Assembly (NCBI GenBank): GCA_022822545.1
Contig: JAJEBE010000030.1
Coordinates: 1 to 63,841, forward strand
Reading direction: 5' to 3'
DNA length: 63,841 bases
Source: Anaerolineae bacterium
GTDB taxonomy: Bacteria > Chloroflexota > Anaerolineae > Aggregatilineales > Phototrophicaceae
Both the position numbers and the translations under genes were made by a program. Each line of letters opens with the position of its first letter. Positions within the stretch are counted from its first letter, which is position 1. Shown piece after piece: positions 7,893 to 17,269 of the stretch. Below the pieces are notes generated by a model, which saw only the letters and a list, made by a program, of their open reading frames with translations, was not told the origin of the DNA and made no database searches.

Positions 7893-9791
7893 TCAAGCGG
7901 TGAGGAAACGTTTGGTCAGAGACGGCCGTGGATTGTCGGCTTGATCGACGATGCCGTAGCCGTTGTGCATCCCTTGCGCCCAGGCGTACCAGACGAGCGA
8001 CGCTATCTTGCCGGGATATTGCGTCTTCAGGTAGCGAATCATATCCAGGGCATAGCGGGCGATCTGCCCCGGCGAGTCCTGCGGGCGATCCAGCACGCCA
8101 AACTCCGTGATCCAGAGCGGCTTTTGCGGCAAGACCGCGCTGTAGGCCCAGACCGATTCGTCAATATGCCCGAACATGGAATAATAGGGATGCCCGTTGA
8201 CGCCGCGCCCGTAGGGATGAAAGGCGATGCCATCCGGCAGGATGTCGTCCGGCAGCGTTCGCAGCATCTCGCGGGCATAGGCGCTGCCGCTGAGCGGACC
8301 GCTATTGAAGCCGGCGGTGATGATATTGACATCGCTATCGGCGCTGCGAATCGCTTGATAGATCTCCCCGAACATCTCGCCATATTGGCGCGCGTTCATG
8401 ACCACCGATGCGACAGCACTGCGGGAATCGGGCTCATTCCAGATCTGCCAGGCGCCGACCAGGTCCCGCCCGGCCCACTGCCCCGCAATTTCGCTCATCA
8501 TCCGCGCAAAGCGAGCGCGGAGCAGACGCCACTTGGCGTCGGTCATCTGGGACCAGGGCCAGAATTCGCTTTTGCCCTCGCCGTAGGTCTGGTGGCTGAT
8601 CGCCAAAATGACGCGGTAGCCGGCGTCGCGATAGGCTTCGATCTGAGGCAGGTAACGCGCCAAGGCGGCGTTGATGTCCTCCGAGCCGCGTCCGTTCGAG
8701 ACGTTGTAGCCGAAGCGCAGCCAGCCGATCTCGCCCAGGCGGGACGGCGCCGGCTTGCCCAGGGGATGAAAGATATCCAAGTTGACGCCGACCGGATTGA
8801 CGCGGGGAAAGACCTCCGCGCCCTCGTCCAGCGTCGTCGCCTTTAAGTACCAGGCGGCGGCATAACCTTCCACGCCGGTGATTGAACTGACCTTGAGCCA
8901 GCTCCCCTCGACGCCGATCTTCTCGATCGCGCGCCCGTGATGCTCTTGCGGCTCCAGCAGGTGCCAGCTGTAAACCCGTCCGACGATAGTGGCGTAAGCG
9001 CTTGGCAGCTTCCGCACGTTCAGGCCATCGACAAGGGGGCGGGCGCGAAACTGCGGAATATAAATGTAATCGCGCGGATTCATCAGGTAATCCCAGCCGA
9101 GCAGGCTCGCGCCATTGGGCGGGTTCTGCACCGTGATGGACAGCCGATCGCCCGCCGCCTTGGCCATCGCTTGCCCCAGCGCGACCTTATCCCCCACCGA
9201 GACGCTCGCTTCCTTGACGCCTTCGTAGGTGGTGATATATTGCCGGCCTTCCACCATCGACGAGACTTGTATCGTCTCGCCCAAGGCAATGATTGTGCCG
9301 GTGGCGCCACAAAGCACCTCGGCATCGGCGCGCGCGGCAATAACCAGGCTTTGGCGCAAACCGCCCTTTTCCGAATCAGCGTTGAAGGCGTCGAGCACGG
9401 CTATCGGACGGGCGCTCGTCATCCACTCCAGCACGAAACGATTGAAGATGTGCTGCGGCTCGGTATCCAGTTCGCCATAGCGATCATCGTTTTCAACGCG
9501 CCTGAGAATGATCGGCGCCAAGGCTTCCGGCGTACTGACATCAATCACATCGACCATGACGACCGACGGATAGATCCGGCGGATATGAGTCAAGGCGGAA
9601 TCTTGCCACCAGGTGAGCGGGGCATTGACCGCCGTCACATTGCGAAAGCGGTTGAGGTTATTGCCCGCCGGCGACCGCACGACCGCCACCCGCTCGAACT
9701 TGGCCAGGTAGGGGCGCAGCGCAGCCAGCCATTCGTAGAAGTTGCGGTCCGGCAGGACGAAGGCATGGGATATGACACTGTTTGAAGACAT
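7893..9791 (-). CDS. Glycoside hydrolase clan A-like protein with SH3-like middle domain
   Basis: 632 residues. The C-terminal part (about 345-630) is a TIM-barrel typical of GH clan A families such as GH5/GH39: the acid/base Glu is E453 in IWNEPDSR and the nucleophile Glu is E563 in LWITEFGVLD, 110 residues apart, with AFHPYGRG between them and VWYAWAQG after. The middle (about 240-325) resembles an SH3b domain (VDGLNVRKLPSAYATIVG). The N-terminal 230 residues match no family I recognise and there is no clear signal peptide, which is unusual for a polysaccharide-degrading enzyme. It may therefore be an intracellular or non-classically exported enzyme, or a carbohydrate-binding paralogue. Substrate unknown. 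Confidence 0.72.
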   Translation of the reverse strand: MSSNSVISHAFVLPDRNFYEWLAALRPYLAKFERVAVVRSPAGNNLNRFRNVTAVNAPLTWWQDSALTHIRRIYPSVVMVDVIDVSTPEALAPIILRRVENDDRYGELDTEPQHIFNRFVLEWMTSARPIAVLDAFNADSEKGGLRQSLVIAARADAEVLCGATGTIIALGETIQVSSMVEGRQYITTYEGVKEASVSVGDKVALGQAMAKAAGDRLSITVQNPPNGASLLGWDYLMNPRDYIYIPQFRARPLVDGLNVRKLPSAYATIVGRVYSWHLLEPQEHHGRAIEKIGVEGSWLKVSSITGVEGYAAAWYLKATTLDEGAEVFPRVNPVGVNLDIFHPLGKPAPSRLGEIGWLRFGYNVSNGRGSEDINAALARYLPQIEAYRDAGYRVILAISHQTYGEGKSEFWPWSQMTDAKWRLLRARFARMMSEIAGQWAGRDLVGAWQIWNEPDSRSAVASVVMNARQYGEMFGEIYQAIRSADSDVNIITAGFNSGPLSGSAYAREMLRTLPDDILPDGIAFHPYGRGVNGHPYYSMFGHIDESVWAYSAVLPQKPLWITEFGVLDRPQDSPGQIARYALDMIRYLKTQYPGKIASLVWYAWAQGMHNGYGIVDQADNPRPSLTKRFLTA

Positions 9792-9932
9792 CGCCCGTAC
9801 TCACGATCTCGCGACATGCGCGCTTGGTCGGCCGGCTTAATGGCCTTGCGCTGTGACAGTTGCATCTACAGGCGAGCAAATAGGCGCGCCGGGCCGCGAA
9901 CCTGCGGACAATCCAAACGGCGGCAAATCGCG

Positions 9933-9946
9933 TATAATATATTATA
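9933..9946. promoter_or_regulatory. Palindromic TATAAT-containing site between divergent genes
   Basis: TATAATATATTATA is a perfect 14-bp palindrome in an otherwise GC-rich region, with a consensus -10 box readable on both strands. It lies between the divergent glycoside hydrolase-like gene and the membrane protein gene and may serve both. No convincing -35 box is seen. Confidence 0.45.
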
Positions 9947-10012
9947 TGTTGCTTGCCGCTTGCGGATGTGGAGGCGGCGCCGGCAAATCAGCGCGATTCG
10001 GGAGCGGCGGTC

Positions 10013-10642
10013 ATGAACCTGGAAAAGGAGAAGGTGTTAAAGCTGGTCATCGTCGTATTGGCCACTTTGGCCGCGCTGGCGGTGATGAGCACCTTGGTGC
10101 AATTGATCCAGACCATTCTGCCATTTCTCATCGTAGGCGCGGGGATCTATATCGGTTATCGCTGGGCGCTTGGCGATGCGCCGGCGCCGACCGCGGATGA
10201 GGTCGAGCAGCAAGCCCGCGGCATCTTCAGCCGCTTCCGCCGCGGCAAAAAGGCGGTCGAGACCACCATGAAGGTCGGCGATGCCTTGGGCGATTTGGCT
10301 GGCGCATCCGAACGGCAATCAAAAAGGCGGCGCAGGGCCCGCCGGGCTGACAAGGCAGAGGCCAGCGCAACAGCCGAGGCCGCGCCGGAAGCAGCGGAGG
10401 CGGAGGAAGCCGGCGACGCCGACGACCGCGAGGAAAAAGCCAGCCAGATGAAGGAATCCTTGGAGAGCAATCCTAAAGGCGCCATCGAATTTAGCGACCG
10501 CGATGTCGTCATCAGCGCCGATGATGTCGTTCAGCCGGATATCTCCCGCCTGGAAGAAAAAGAAAAAGAAGTCCCCAAAGTCACCAACAACGTGCTGGCG
10601 CAGATCGAAGAGCGCCGCCGCCGGCTCGAGGGCGACGGATAG
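10013..10642 (+). CDS. Small membrane protein with charged cytoplasmic tail
   Basis: From ATG 10013 (GGGAG upstream) the product has 209 residues; a TTG-initiated version starting at 9953 is less likely because it would begin inside the AT-rich promoter region. Residues about 8-50 form one long or two short membrane segments (VLKLVIVVLATLAALAVM, then ILPFLIVGAGIYIGYRWA). The remainder is soluble, highly charged and low in complexity: a basic run (SKRRRRARRADK), an Ala/Glu-rich run, and E-E-K-E-K-E-V. I do not recognise a family. It is convergent with the sugar kinase gene. Confidence 0.6.
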   Translation: MNLEKEKVLKLVIVVLATLAALAVMSTLVQLIQTILPFLIVGAGIYIGYRWALGDAPAPTADEVEQQARGIFSRFRRGKKAVETTMKVGDALGDLAGASERQSKRRRRARRADKAEASATAEAAPEAAEAEEAGDADDREEKASQMKESLESNPKGAIEFSDRDVVISADDVVQPDISRLEEKEKEVPKVTNNVLAQIEERRRRLEGDG

Positions 10643-10661
10643 CATCCGTTTGCCTGCGCTC

Positions 10662-12182
10662 TCATCGCTCACTCTCAGCCGCCAGCGCCTGATATACCGG
10701 ACGCAGCGCCTGATACAGGTCGCTATAGATGTTCAATTGCCGCTGATAATGGCGCCTGCGGTCGGGGCGCGGCAGAAATGTCTTGCGCGGCTTAATCATT
10801 TGCGCCGCCGCCTCTTCCAGGCTGGCGTATACGCCGGTGGCCCAGCCGGCCAAGATCGCCACGCCCAAGCTGGCCGCTTCCGATGTATGGATGATCGTGA
10901 CTGGCAGGTCGGTGATATCGGCTTTGATCTGCATCCAGCGCTCCGAGCGGGCGCCGCCGCCGATCGCCGTTAACTGATCGATCGCCACGCCGGCCTCGTT
11001 CAAGGCGCGGATTCCGAGCGTCTGCTCATAGGTCAAGCCCTCGAGGATGGCCCGCACAATGTCCGCCCGTTTCGTGTCAAAATTCATGCCGACAAGTGTG
11101 CCGGTGGCGATAGGGTCATCATAGAAGGTGCCGCTGCCGACGAAGTAGGGCAAGAGCAGCAAGCGGCCCGGCGCATCGTCGATCTGCTCGACGATCACAT
11201 CGTAAACATCCCGCCCGCTGGCATCCGCGATTGAACGCTCGGCCGCGCCAAATTCATCACGATACCAGCGCAGCAGGCGCCCGCCGGTCTGATTGCCGCT
11301 CAAGGCGATGTAATAACCCGGCGCGGCGTGCGGATAACAAGAGATATGGTAATCCAGCATTTCCAGCCGCGGCTCATCTGTGACCGCGACCAGCGCTTCA
11401 GTCGTCCCGATGGCCAGCATGGCGCGCCCCGGTTCAAGGACGCCCGCGCCCAAAGCGCCGGCCGACTGATCGTGCCCGCCGGTCACGACTTTGACGCCCT
11501 GCCCGGTGAAACCGAGGTCAGCCGCCAGCTTGGGCGGAATCTCGCCGATGATCGTGCCACTCGGCAGCGGGCGGGCCAGTTGATCCCGCCGGACGCTTCC
11601 CGCCTCCAGCAACTCGTCCGACCAGTCCAGCTTGTGGACATCAAAAGCCAAGGTCCGCGCCGCCATGCTGTAATCGATCGCCGGCTCCAGGCCCAGCTTG
11701 TAGGCGACAAAGTCGACATAACAGAGGTACTTCCAGGTCTGCTCGAGGATCTCGGGCGCGTTATCCCGCCACCAGAGCAGTTTCGGCAGCGTGTATATCG
11801 GGCCCATGGGCTGGCCGGTCAGCGCGTAGATATGCTCCGCGCCCAGCGCCGCTTCCATCTCGGCAGTCTGTGCCCGATTGCGGGTATCGGAACTGATCGG
11901 GCTATTGGCCAGGATCCGGCCATCGCGCGCTACCGGCGTCATCGCCTCGCCCTGCGACGAGATCGCGACCGCGCTGGCCGGATCGCTCATAATTTTTGCG
12001 TTCACTTGGCGCAGGCAAGCGCAGACATCGCGCCAGACTCGTTCCGGATCCAACTCGTACCAGCCGGGCTGCGGGCTGATCAGCGGATATTCGCGGCCGG
12101 CGCCCGCCAGCACAGCGCCCGATTCGGCGAATGCCACCACCTTGCAGCCGGTCGTGCCGACATCAATGCCCATCAAGCTCAT
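10662..12182 (-). CDS. xylB: FGGY-family sugar kinase (xylulokinase-like)
   Basis: 506 residues with both FGGY domains. The N-terminal ATPase phosphate loop is IDVGTTGCKVVAF; the sugar-binding part has ISSQGEAMTPV; the C-terminal domain has GGHDQSAGALGAG and the adenosine-binding GGGARSERWMQIKADIT. Such kinases phosphorylate ketoses such as xylulose or fuculose using ATP in the cytoplasm. Length is typical. It starts 6 bases after the stop of an ABC permease gene, so it is the last gene of a sugar-uptake operon that also carries a class II aldolase. Xylulokinase is the nearest name, but the exact sugar is not fixed by sequence alone. Confidence 0.82.
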   Translation of the reverse strand: MSLMGIDVGTTGCKVVAFAESGAVLAGAGREYPLISPQPGWYELDPERVWRDVCACLRQVNAKIMSDPASAVAISSQGEAMTPVARDGRILANSPISSDTRNRAQTAEMEAALGAEHIYALTGQPMGPIYTLPKLLWWRDNAPEILEQTWKYLCYVDFVAYKLGLEPAIDYSMAARTLAFDVHKLDWSDELLEAGSVRRDQLARPLPSGTIIGEIPPKLAADLGFTGQGVKVVTGGHDQSAGALGAGVLEPGRAMLAIGTTEALVAVTDEPRLEMLDYHISCYPHAAPGYYIALSGNQTGGRLLRWYRDEFGAAERSIADASGRDVYDVIVEQIDDAPGRLLLLPYFVGSGTFYDDPIATGTLVGMNFDTKRADIVRAILEGLTYEQTLGIRALNEAGVAIDQLTAIGGGARSERWMQIKADITDLPVTIIHTSEAASLGVAILAGWATGVYASLEEAAAQMIKPRKTFLPRPDRRRHYQRQLNIYSDLYQALRPVYQALAAESER

Positions 12183-12188
12183 AATTGC

Positions 12189-13046
12189 TTAACCCCTCAC
12201 TGCGCCGGCGGTCAAGCCGCTGACCATGAAGCGCTGCATTAAATAATATACGAGGATGACAGGAAGCGTTATCAGCGTCAAGATGGCGAACATGGGTCCC
12301 GGGCGCATCATGAATTGCCCGCTGTAGACCAGCGGCACCAGCGTCAAGGGCTTGACCTCGACCGAGTTCATCGTCACCAACGCCAGGATAAACTCGTTCC
12401 AGGACGTCATGAATTGCCAAATAATGACCACCGCGACCGCGGGCCAACTGACCGGCATCATGATCCGCCAATAAATGCCGAAGGGCGCGCAGCCATCGAG
12501 GATGGCCGCCTCTTCGATCTCGCGCAGGAAGCCGGCGAAGAAGCTGCGCAAGATGACAATGGCGAAGGGCACGCCCAACGCGGTGTAGGGCAGGATGAGC
12601 CCGAGATAACTGTCGTTTAAGCCCAGCGCCTTGTTGATCTGAAATATCGGCACGACCAGCGTCGGAATCGGCAGCATGAGCGTCATGATGAGCAAATAAA
12701 ACCACAGATCGCGCGCGAAGAACTTCAGGCGCGCCAGGGCGAAAGCCGCCAGCGAACTGATGATCACCACCAGGAATACCGAGGGCACCGTCACCGCGAC
12801 GCTGTTGACGAAGTGCATGACAATTTCCGCGTCTTCAAAGACGGTTACATAATTCTGCAGGCTCACGCCGCTGATGAGCAGGCCGCCGAAGCGGGGGGCG
12901 CGTTGGTCCGGCGGCATGAAGGAGACGACCAGCATCATGATGATCGGGACCATCCAAAGCAGAGCCAGGACGGAAACAAAAATGAAAGCCAGCGCTTTGC
13001 GGGTATTGAGTTTCACCGCGTCGCCCTTCCCCAGCCTAATTGCCAA
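12189..13046 (-). CDS. Sugar ABC transporter permease, MalG type
   Basis: 285 residues with six membrane segments and the conserved cytoplasmic EAA loop (EEAAILDGCAPFGIYWRIMMP, about residues 185-205) that docks on the ATPase. This is the second permease of a CUT1 carbohydrate importer. Its 5' end overlaps the stop of the MalF-type permease by 11 bp, indicating coupled translation. It works with the binding protein coded upstream; no ATPase is present in the operon, so a shared MsiK/UgpC-like ATPase elsewhere is expected. Confidence 0.92.
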   Translation of the reverse strand: MAIRLGKGDAVKLNTRKALAFIFVSVLALLWMVPIIMMLVVSFMPPDQRAPRFGGLLISGVSLQNYVTVFEDAEIVMHFVNSVAVTVPSVFLVVIISSLAAFALARLKFFARDLWFYLLIMTLMLPIPTLVVPIFQINKALGLNDSYLGLILPYTALGVPFAIVILRSFFAGFLREIEEAAILDGCAPFGIYWRIMMPVSWPAVAVVIIWQFMTSWNEFILALVTMNSVEVKPLTLVPLVYSGQFMMRPGPMFAILTLITLPVILVYYLMQRFMVSGLTAGAVRG

Positions 13047-13923
13047 TCGTGAAGCGCGAACCGAGGACGCTCACCTGGAAGATGCTCGCGCCCAAGGCGA
13101 TCACCAACAGAACCACCGCCACCGCCGAGGCGTAGCCCATGCTCTGCAAGGGGAATGCCTTGAGGAAAATATAGGTCGGCAGCATCTCGGTGGCGTGATT
13201 CGGCCCGCCTTTTGTCAGCATGAAGACGAGGGCGAAGGTCTGCAAGGTGCCGATGACGCCGAGCAGAATCAAGGTCAGATGCACATGCCGCAGCATCGGG
13301 ACGACGATGTAACGGATGCGCTGCAGAGTACCGGCGCCGTCCACTTCGGCCGCGCTCAGCACCTCGCCCGGCAAACCCTGCAAGCCGGCGACGTACATCA
13401 GCATGGAGAAACCGGTCCACTGCCAGACGTTGACCGCGATGGTCGAGAAGATGGCGATCTTGGGGTCGGATAAATACGGCTGCATCAGGAAGCGGGCGCC
13501 CGTCTCCCAGGCGAGATCGGCCAGCAAGCCGCCGAAGGGCGCATAAATCCGCTGCCAGATGATGCCGAGCACAACGGGCGAAACAATCGCGGGCATGAAG
13601 AAAATGACGCGGAAGGCATTTTGCAGCGGTATGCCCGAGGTCAGTATGTAAGCCAGGATGAAGCCGAGGAACATCTGCGGGAAGATGGTCAGGAAGGCCC
13701 AGTAGATCGAGTTGCGGATCGACAGCGCAAAGCTGCGGTCGTCGGTGAACATCTCGATGTAGTTCTGCACGCCGATGTAGACGGCTTCGTTGATGCCGTC
13801 CCAGTCGTACATGCTGGCGTTGAAGATATAGAAGATGGGATAGAGCACAAAGACAAAAAACAGGATCATGGCCGGCGCCATGAAAAACAAGCCCTGATTG
13901 TCGAGCAGCCATTTGCGGGACAT
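13036..13923 (-). CDS. Sugar ABC transporter permease, MalF type
   Basis: 295 residues with six membrane segments (first: FFMAPAMILFFVFVLYPIFY) and an EAA loop region near residues 190-210 (LSAAEVDGAGTLQRIRYIV). This is the first permease of a CUT1 importer, pairing with the MalG-type gene that overlaps it by 11 bp. The gap to the upstream binding-protein gene (about 147 bp) is filled by dispersed palindromic repeats, which may reduce read-through and explain higher binding-protein levels. Confidence 0.92.
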   Translation of the reverse strand: MSRKWLLDNQGLFFMAPAMILFFVFVLYPIFYIFNASMYDWDGINEAVYIGVQNYIEMFTDDRSFALSIRNSIYWAFLTIFPQMFLGFILAYILTSGIPLQNAFRVIFFMPAIVSPVVLGIIWQRIYAPFGGLLADLAWETGARFLMQPYLSDPKIAIFSTIAVNVWQWTGFSMLMYVAGLQGLPGEVLSAAEVDGAGTLQRIRYIVVPMLRHVHLTLILLGVIGTLQTFALVFMLTKGGPNHATEMLPTYIFLKAFPLQSMGYASAVAVVLLVIALGASIFQVSVLGSRFTIGN

Positions 13924-13948
13924 TGGCGAGTTAGTCCAAAACTGCCGC

Positions 13949-13995
13949 GTAGGGGCGACCGGCGGGCTGTTCTACGCGCCCTATCAGGTCGCCCG
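13949..13995. repeat. Enlarged or decayed GTAGGGGCGAC-family palindrome
   Basis: GTAGGGGCGACC (13949-13960) and its partner AGGTCGCCCG (13986-13995) are separated by a longer GC-rich spacer than in other copies. It lies between the binding-protein and permease genes. Confidence 0.55.
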
Positions 13996-14017
13996 ATTCG
14001 GATAGCGAAATGTCAAT

Positions 14018-14044
14018 CAGGGCGACCCGGTGGGTCGCCCCTAC
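14018..14044. repeat. GTAGGGGCGAC-family palindrome
   Basis: GGGCGACCC - GGT - GGGTCGCCC followed by CTAC, a near-perfect hairpin in the intergenic gap downstream of the binding-protein gene. Confidence 0.7.
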
Positions 14045-14070
14045 GAATTCTACTTTAGGCGCGTTGGCTT

Positions 14071-15348
14071 CTACATACTATTGGCGTCTTGCACCAGTTG
14101 CATGCCTTCGGCCGGCGTCATCTCGCCCGCGGCGACCGCCGCCAGCGCGTCTTCCAGCGCTTGCTTGACATCCGGGCTCTTCAGTTGCCGGGCGTATTGC
14201 ACGCTAGCCAGCCACTCCTCGGTGAAGAGATCCCAGACCGCTTCCTGGTTCTCTGAGCCGAAGGATGCGGGCCGCAAGCCGATATAGGCGGGCAGATCGT
14301 TATAGGTGTTGATCAGCGCTTGCGCGCCGGCGCCGCTGATCCAGTCGGTGATGACCTTGCAAGCCGCATCGGGATTTGCCGAGTCGCGTGTGACACCGAG
14401 CATGACATCAATGCCGCCCAGCAGATCTTCCGGCGCGCCCATACCCGTGACATCGGGGAACTTGAAGGGGGCGTAGCCGGCCAGGTTCTGATCCAGCGGC
14501 GGCGGATTCGGGTTGGCCGCTTGCTGCTGCCACCAAGCGCCCATCGGGAACATGGCGGCGCGCCCGCCCTGAATCTGCTCGACAGCGGCGGGATAATGCG
14601 TCATGCCCAGCGCGCCCATCTGGAAGATGCCGTCATCAAAGAGGCGCTTCCACCAGGTCATCGCTTCGACGAAGGCATCATCGGTGAAGCTGGCCATGCC
14701 GTCTTCCGCTTGGTAGATCAAGCCCGGCGCGACATTGTGGATCAACTGCATATAGACATCGCGGCGGATCCAGCCATCGCCCGCGCCGATCATGACCGGG
14801 GCGATGCCCTGCGCGTTGAACATATCCGCCAGTTCCTTGAGTTCATCGTAGGTCGTCGGCGGTTCGACGCCGGCTTCTTCAAAGATCGGCACGGTGTACC
14901 ACATATTGATGGTCTGAACGAGCACGGGCAAACCATAGATATTGTCATCGCCTTCGGGGTTGCCCAGGCGCGCTTGCTCAATGCCAACCGGGAAGAACTG
15001 AGCTTCCCAGTCTTCGCCCCAGGTCGCGACAGCGCAATCCTGCAGCGGCATCAGATGATCGCGGTATTGCTGCGTCAAGGCGCCCGGCTCCAGGCCGATA
15101 AGATCCGGCAGCGCGCCCCCGGCCGCCATCGTCTGCAAGTCCACCAGATACTCGGGATAGTTGGTGATATCCGGCTCGATACGGATATCGGGGTTCTCGG
15201 CGTTGAAGGCTTCGATCATCGCTTCGGTGGTGGCGATCACCGGGCTCCAGGAGCGGAAGCGAACGACGACCTCGTCTTGCGCCAGGGCCGGCGCGGTCAA
15301 CACCAGGATGAGCAGCACAAAGACTGCGAGCGTTACTTTTCGATACAT
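14071..15348 (-). CDS. Extracellular sugar-binding protein (ABC importer, family 1)
   Basis: From ATG 15348, with GAGGAG 7 bases upstream, the product has 425 residues. A signal peptide (MYRKVTLAVFVLLILVL) is followed by ALAQ-DE as likely cleavage site; there is no lipobox. The mature part has the family 1 binding-protein fold: a first lobe with EAFNAENPDIRIEP, the middle GLPVLVQTINMWYTVPIFE hinge region, and GRAAMFPMGAWW. It captures a sugar outside the membrane and delivers it to the two downstream permeases. An in-frame ATG at 15363 would add five residues before the signal and lacks a spaced ribosome site. Confidence 0.92.
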   Translation of the reverse strand: MYRKVTLAVFVLLILVLTAPALAQDEVVVRFRSWSPVIATTEAMIEAFNAENPDIRIEPDITNYPEYLVDLQTMAAGGALPDLIGLEPGALTQQYRDHLMPLQDCAVATWGEDWEAQFFPVGIEQARLGNPEGDDNIYGLPVLVQTINMWYTVPIFEEAGVEPPTTYDELKELADMFNAQGIAPVMIGAGDGWIRRDVYMQLIHNVAPGLIYQAEDGMASFTDDAFVEAMTWWKRLFDDGIFQMGALGMTHYPAAVEQIQGGRAAMFPMGAWWQQQAANPNPPPLDQNLAGYAPFKFPDVTGMGAPEDLLGGIDVMLGVTRDSANPDAACKVITDWISGAGAQALINTYNDLPAYIGLRPASFGSENQEAVWDLFTEEWLASVQYARQLKSPDVKQALEDALAAVAAGEMTPAEGMQLVQDANSM

Positions 15349-15456
15349 GTCTAAACTCCTCAAACAATGCTTACACTTACGAATTCATCTGCATTTTCTC
15401 TATTCTCCGCCTCTGCCTCCTTTCCTTCAAATTGTGCCAAATGGCGGGGCTCGATG

Positions 15457-16101
15457 TTAACCGACCAATCGGTCGTGATATTGCTCCGGTATCCGATGCG
15501 GCTCGCCGTGCTGAAGCGCCATGTGGTAGAGTTGCGCCGAAATCTCAACCATGACTGTACAGTGTATCGCCTTATCCAAGCTGCTGCCGATAGCCAGCAT
15601 GCCGTGGTTCGCCCAGACGACCGCGTTCTTGTCGCCCATCACTTCGAGCATATCGTAGCCGAATTGCCGCGAGCCGCTGGGCGCGAAGGGCATCACCGGC
15701 ACCTCGCCGCCAACGTCAATCAGCGTGTTGACGTGCAAAGGCGCTATCGGCTTGTGGAGCACGCCGAAGAGATTGGTATAGATCGGCTCGGCATGCACAA
15801 TCGCGGCGGCATCAGCGCGCCGCTCGTAGACCGCCAGATGCACCGGCGCCTCGTGCGATGGTTCGCGATGGCCGTCGATGACCTTGCCTTCCAGGTTGAG
15901 GACAAGGACATCGTCAACTGTCAACTCGTCGTAGGGAAAATCATGCGGCGTGATGAGGATGTGACCGCTGGACGGGTCGCGCAGGCTGAGATTGCCTTGC
16001 GTCAGCGGCACCAAGCCGATGCTCGCCACCAGCGCGGCGCCGGCGATCAGTTCCTGCTTCAGTGATAGAAGTCCGCTGTTGTCAGCGGCGGGATTTCCCA
16101 T
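15457..16101 (-). CDS. Class II aldolase/adducin-family protein (sugar-phosphate aldolase or epimerase)
   Basis: 214 residues with the class II aldolase fold: GNLSLRDPSSGHILITP near residue 40 (phosphate binding), a strand AAAIVHAEPIYTNLF with the first metal-ligand region, and ENDPVVM-like NAVVWANHGMLAIG with a later His. Family members include L-fuculose-phosphate aldolase and L-ribulose-5-phosphate 4-epimerase, both Zn enzymes of pentose and deoxysugar breakdown. Note that the usual H-x-H pair is here H-A-E, so one metal ligand may differ. It is the first gene of the operon with the binding protein, permeases and FGGY kinase, which fits a route kinase then aldolase or epimerase. Confidence 0.8.
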   Translation of the reverse strand: MGNPAADNSGLLSLKQELIAGAALVASIGLVPLTQGNLSLRDPSSGHILITPHDFPYDELTVDDVLVLNLEGKVIDGHREPSHEAPVHLAVYERRADAAAIVHAEPIYTNLFGVLHKPIAPLHVNTLIDVGGEVPVMPFAPSGSRQFGYDMLEVMGDKNAVVWANHGMLAIGSSLDKAIHCTVMVEISAQLYHMALQHGEPHRIPEQYHDRLVG

Positions 16102-16144
16102 ACGCGCCCCTATTTTGATTGATGCGACTCGCCCGACAGCAGAT

Positions 16145-16172
16145 ATTGTAGCGAGGTCGGCGAGAAACGCAA
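16145..16172 (-). promoter_or_regulatory. Sigma70-type promoter of the sugar operon
   Basis: On the minus strand TTGCGT (16172-16167) and TACAAT (16150-16145) are separated by 16 bases. They lie 44 bases upstream of the aldolase start codon and are the clearest promoter for the 16.1-10.7 kb operon. Confidence 0.6.
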
Positions 16173-16264
16173 AAGGCGGGCGGCATATCAGCCGCGAACT
16201 AGCCAGCCTTAGCGGCCTGTGCTAGCATTTCGGGATTCTATCCACGCGTCGCCAGGAACCGCCC

Positions 16265-17176
16265 ATGCCCAACAGACGGGCGCTGTTCATCATCCTGACC
16301 ATCGTCTTCTCGGCCGGCGTCACGCCGATCGCTATCCGCATCACCCAAAGCGAAGGCATGCCCTCGCTCGTGATCGTGCTCATCCGCCTTTGGCTCGTAT
16401 CGCTGGGCTTGCTGCCGATCGTGCTGTCGCGCTACCGCGCGGAACTGGCTCGTTTGACCCATCGACAGTGGCTGCTCTCCGGCATTGCGGGCTTCTGGCT
16501 GGCGCTGAATCTGTTGCTGCTCTTCCTCTCCCTCGAATACACCAGCGTGTTGATGACAAGCGTCCTGCGCCGCACCTCGCCGCTGTGGATTGTCTTTCCC
16601 GAGATCATCATCTTCGGCGTCGTCTTCTCGCGCCGCTTCTGGCTAAGCCTGTTTGTGACGCTCATTGGCGTGACCCTGGTCGGCGTCGGCGGCTTGAGCG
16701 CCATTGAAGCCGGCAGCGATCCCTTGCTCGGCGGCGCTCTGGCGATTTGCGGCTCTTTCTGCTTCGCCGCTTACCTGCTCATCGGCCGGCGCTTGAACAA
16801 CCTCATCCCGCCCTTGCTATACAGCTTTCTCGTCTTCTTCACTTCCGCCCTGTTCACAACCGTTTTCGTCGCCTTCAGCGGGACGCCCGTCATCGGCTAC
16901 CCCCTCAACGGCTATGTCTGGACCCTCATCGTGACCATCCTGGCGCAGGTACTGGGCCACCTCTTCATGAACCTCGCGCTGCAGCATTTCACCGCCACCG
17001 CGGTCTCCATCATCCTGCAAGTCGGCGTGGTGCTAAGCGCGGTCATCGCCTTGTTCGTCTTTGGCGAGATCCCTTCCTTCGTTCAGATCATCGGCAGCGC
17101 CCTGGTCATTTACGGCGTCACCGTGACGACCATCGAGCAAGCGCAGGCGAAGTGGAAACATCAGCCGGGGACTTAA
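16265..17176 (+). CDS. EamA/DMT-superfamily transporter
   Basis: 303 residues, about ten membrane segments in two EamA repeats (first: LFIILTIVFSAGVTPIAIRI, second begins near residue 155 with LAICGSFCFAAYLLIGR). It is a distinct paralogue of the exporter at 1.9-2.8 kb; the two share only family-level motifs. AGGAA lies upstream of ATG 16265. It is divergent from the sugar operon and is followed after 93 bp by metY. Substrate unknown. Confidence 0.88.
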   Translation: MPNRRALFIILTIVFSAGVTPIAIRITQSEGMPSLVIVLIRLWLVSLGLLPIVLSRYRAELARLTHRQWLLSGIAGFWLALNLLLLFLSLEYTSVLMTSVLRRTSPLWIVFPEIIIFGVVFSRRFWLSLFVTLIGVTLVGVGGLSAIEAGSDPLLGGALAICGSFCFAAYLLIGRRLNNLIPPLLYSFLVFFTSALFTTVFVAFSGTPVIGYPLNGYVWTLIVTILAQVLGHLFMNLALQHFTATAVSIILQVGVVLSAVIALFVFGEIPSFVQIIGSALVIYGVTVTTIEQAQAKWKHQPGT

Positions 17177-17269
17177 CGATAACCATGAAATTCAATCTCT
17201 CACTACTTGGCGATTTCAGGTAGAGTAGCCGCGGTACGCAGACCGCTAGCAAAATGAGGAGATCAATCC

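Noticed and set aside
8937..9785. 282-codon plus-strand frame opposite the glycoside hydrolase-like gene
   Set aside because: Shadow frame with random composition; the opposite gene has the WNEP and TEFG catalytic motifs.
9953..10012. TTG-initiated 20-residue extension of the small membrane protein
   Set aside because: It starts only a few bases after the TATAAT site and lacks a ribosome-binding site; ATG 10013 has GGGAG.
17177..17269. SAM riboswitch upstream of metY
   Set aside because: The 93-bp gap is too short for a full riboswitch and promoter and shows no matching stems.
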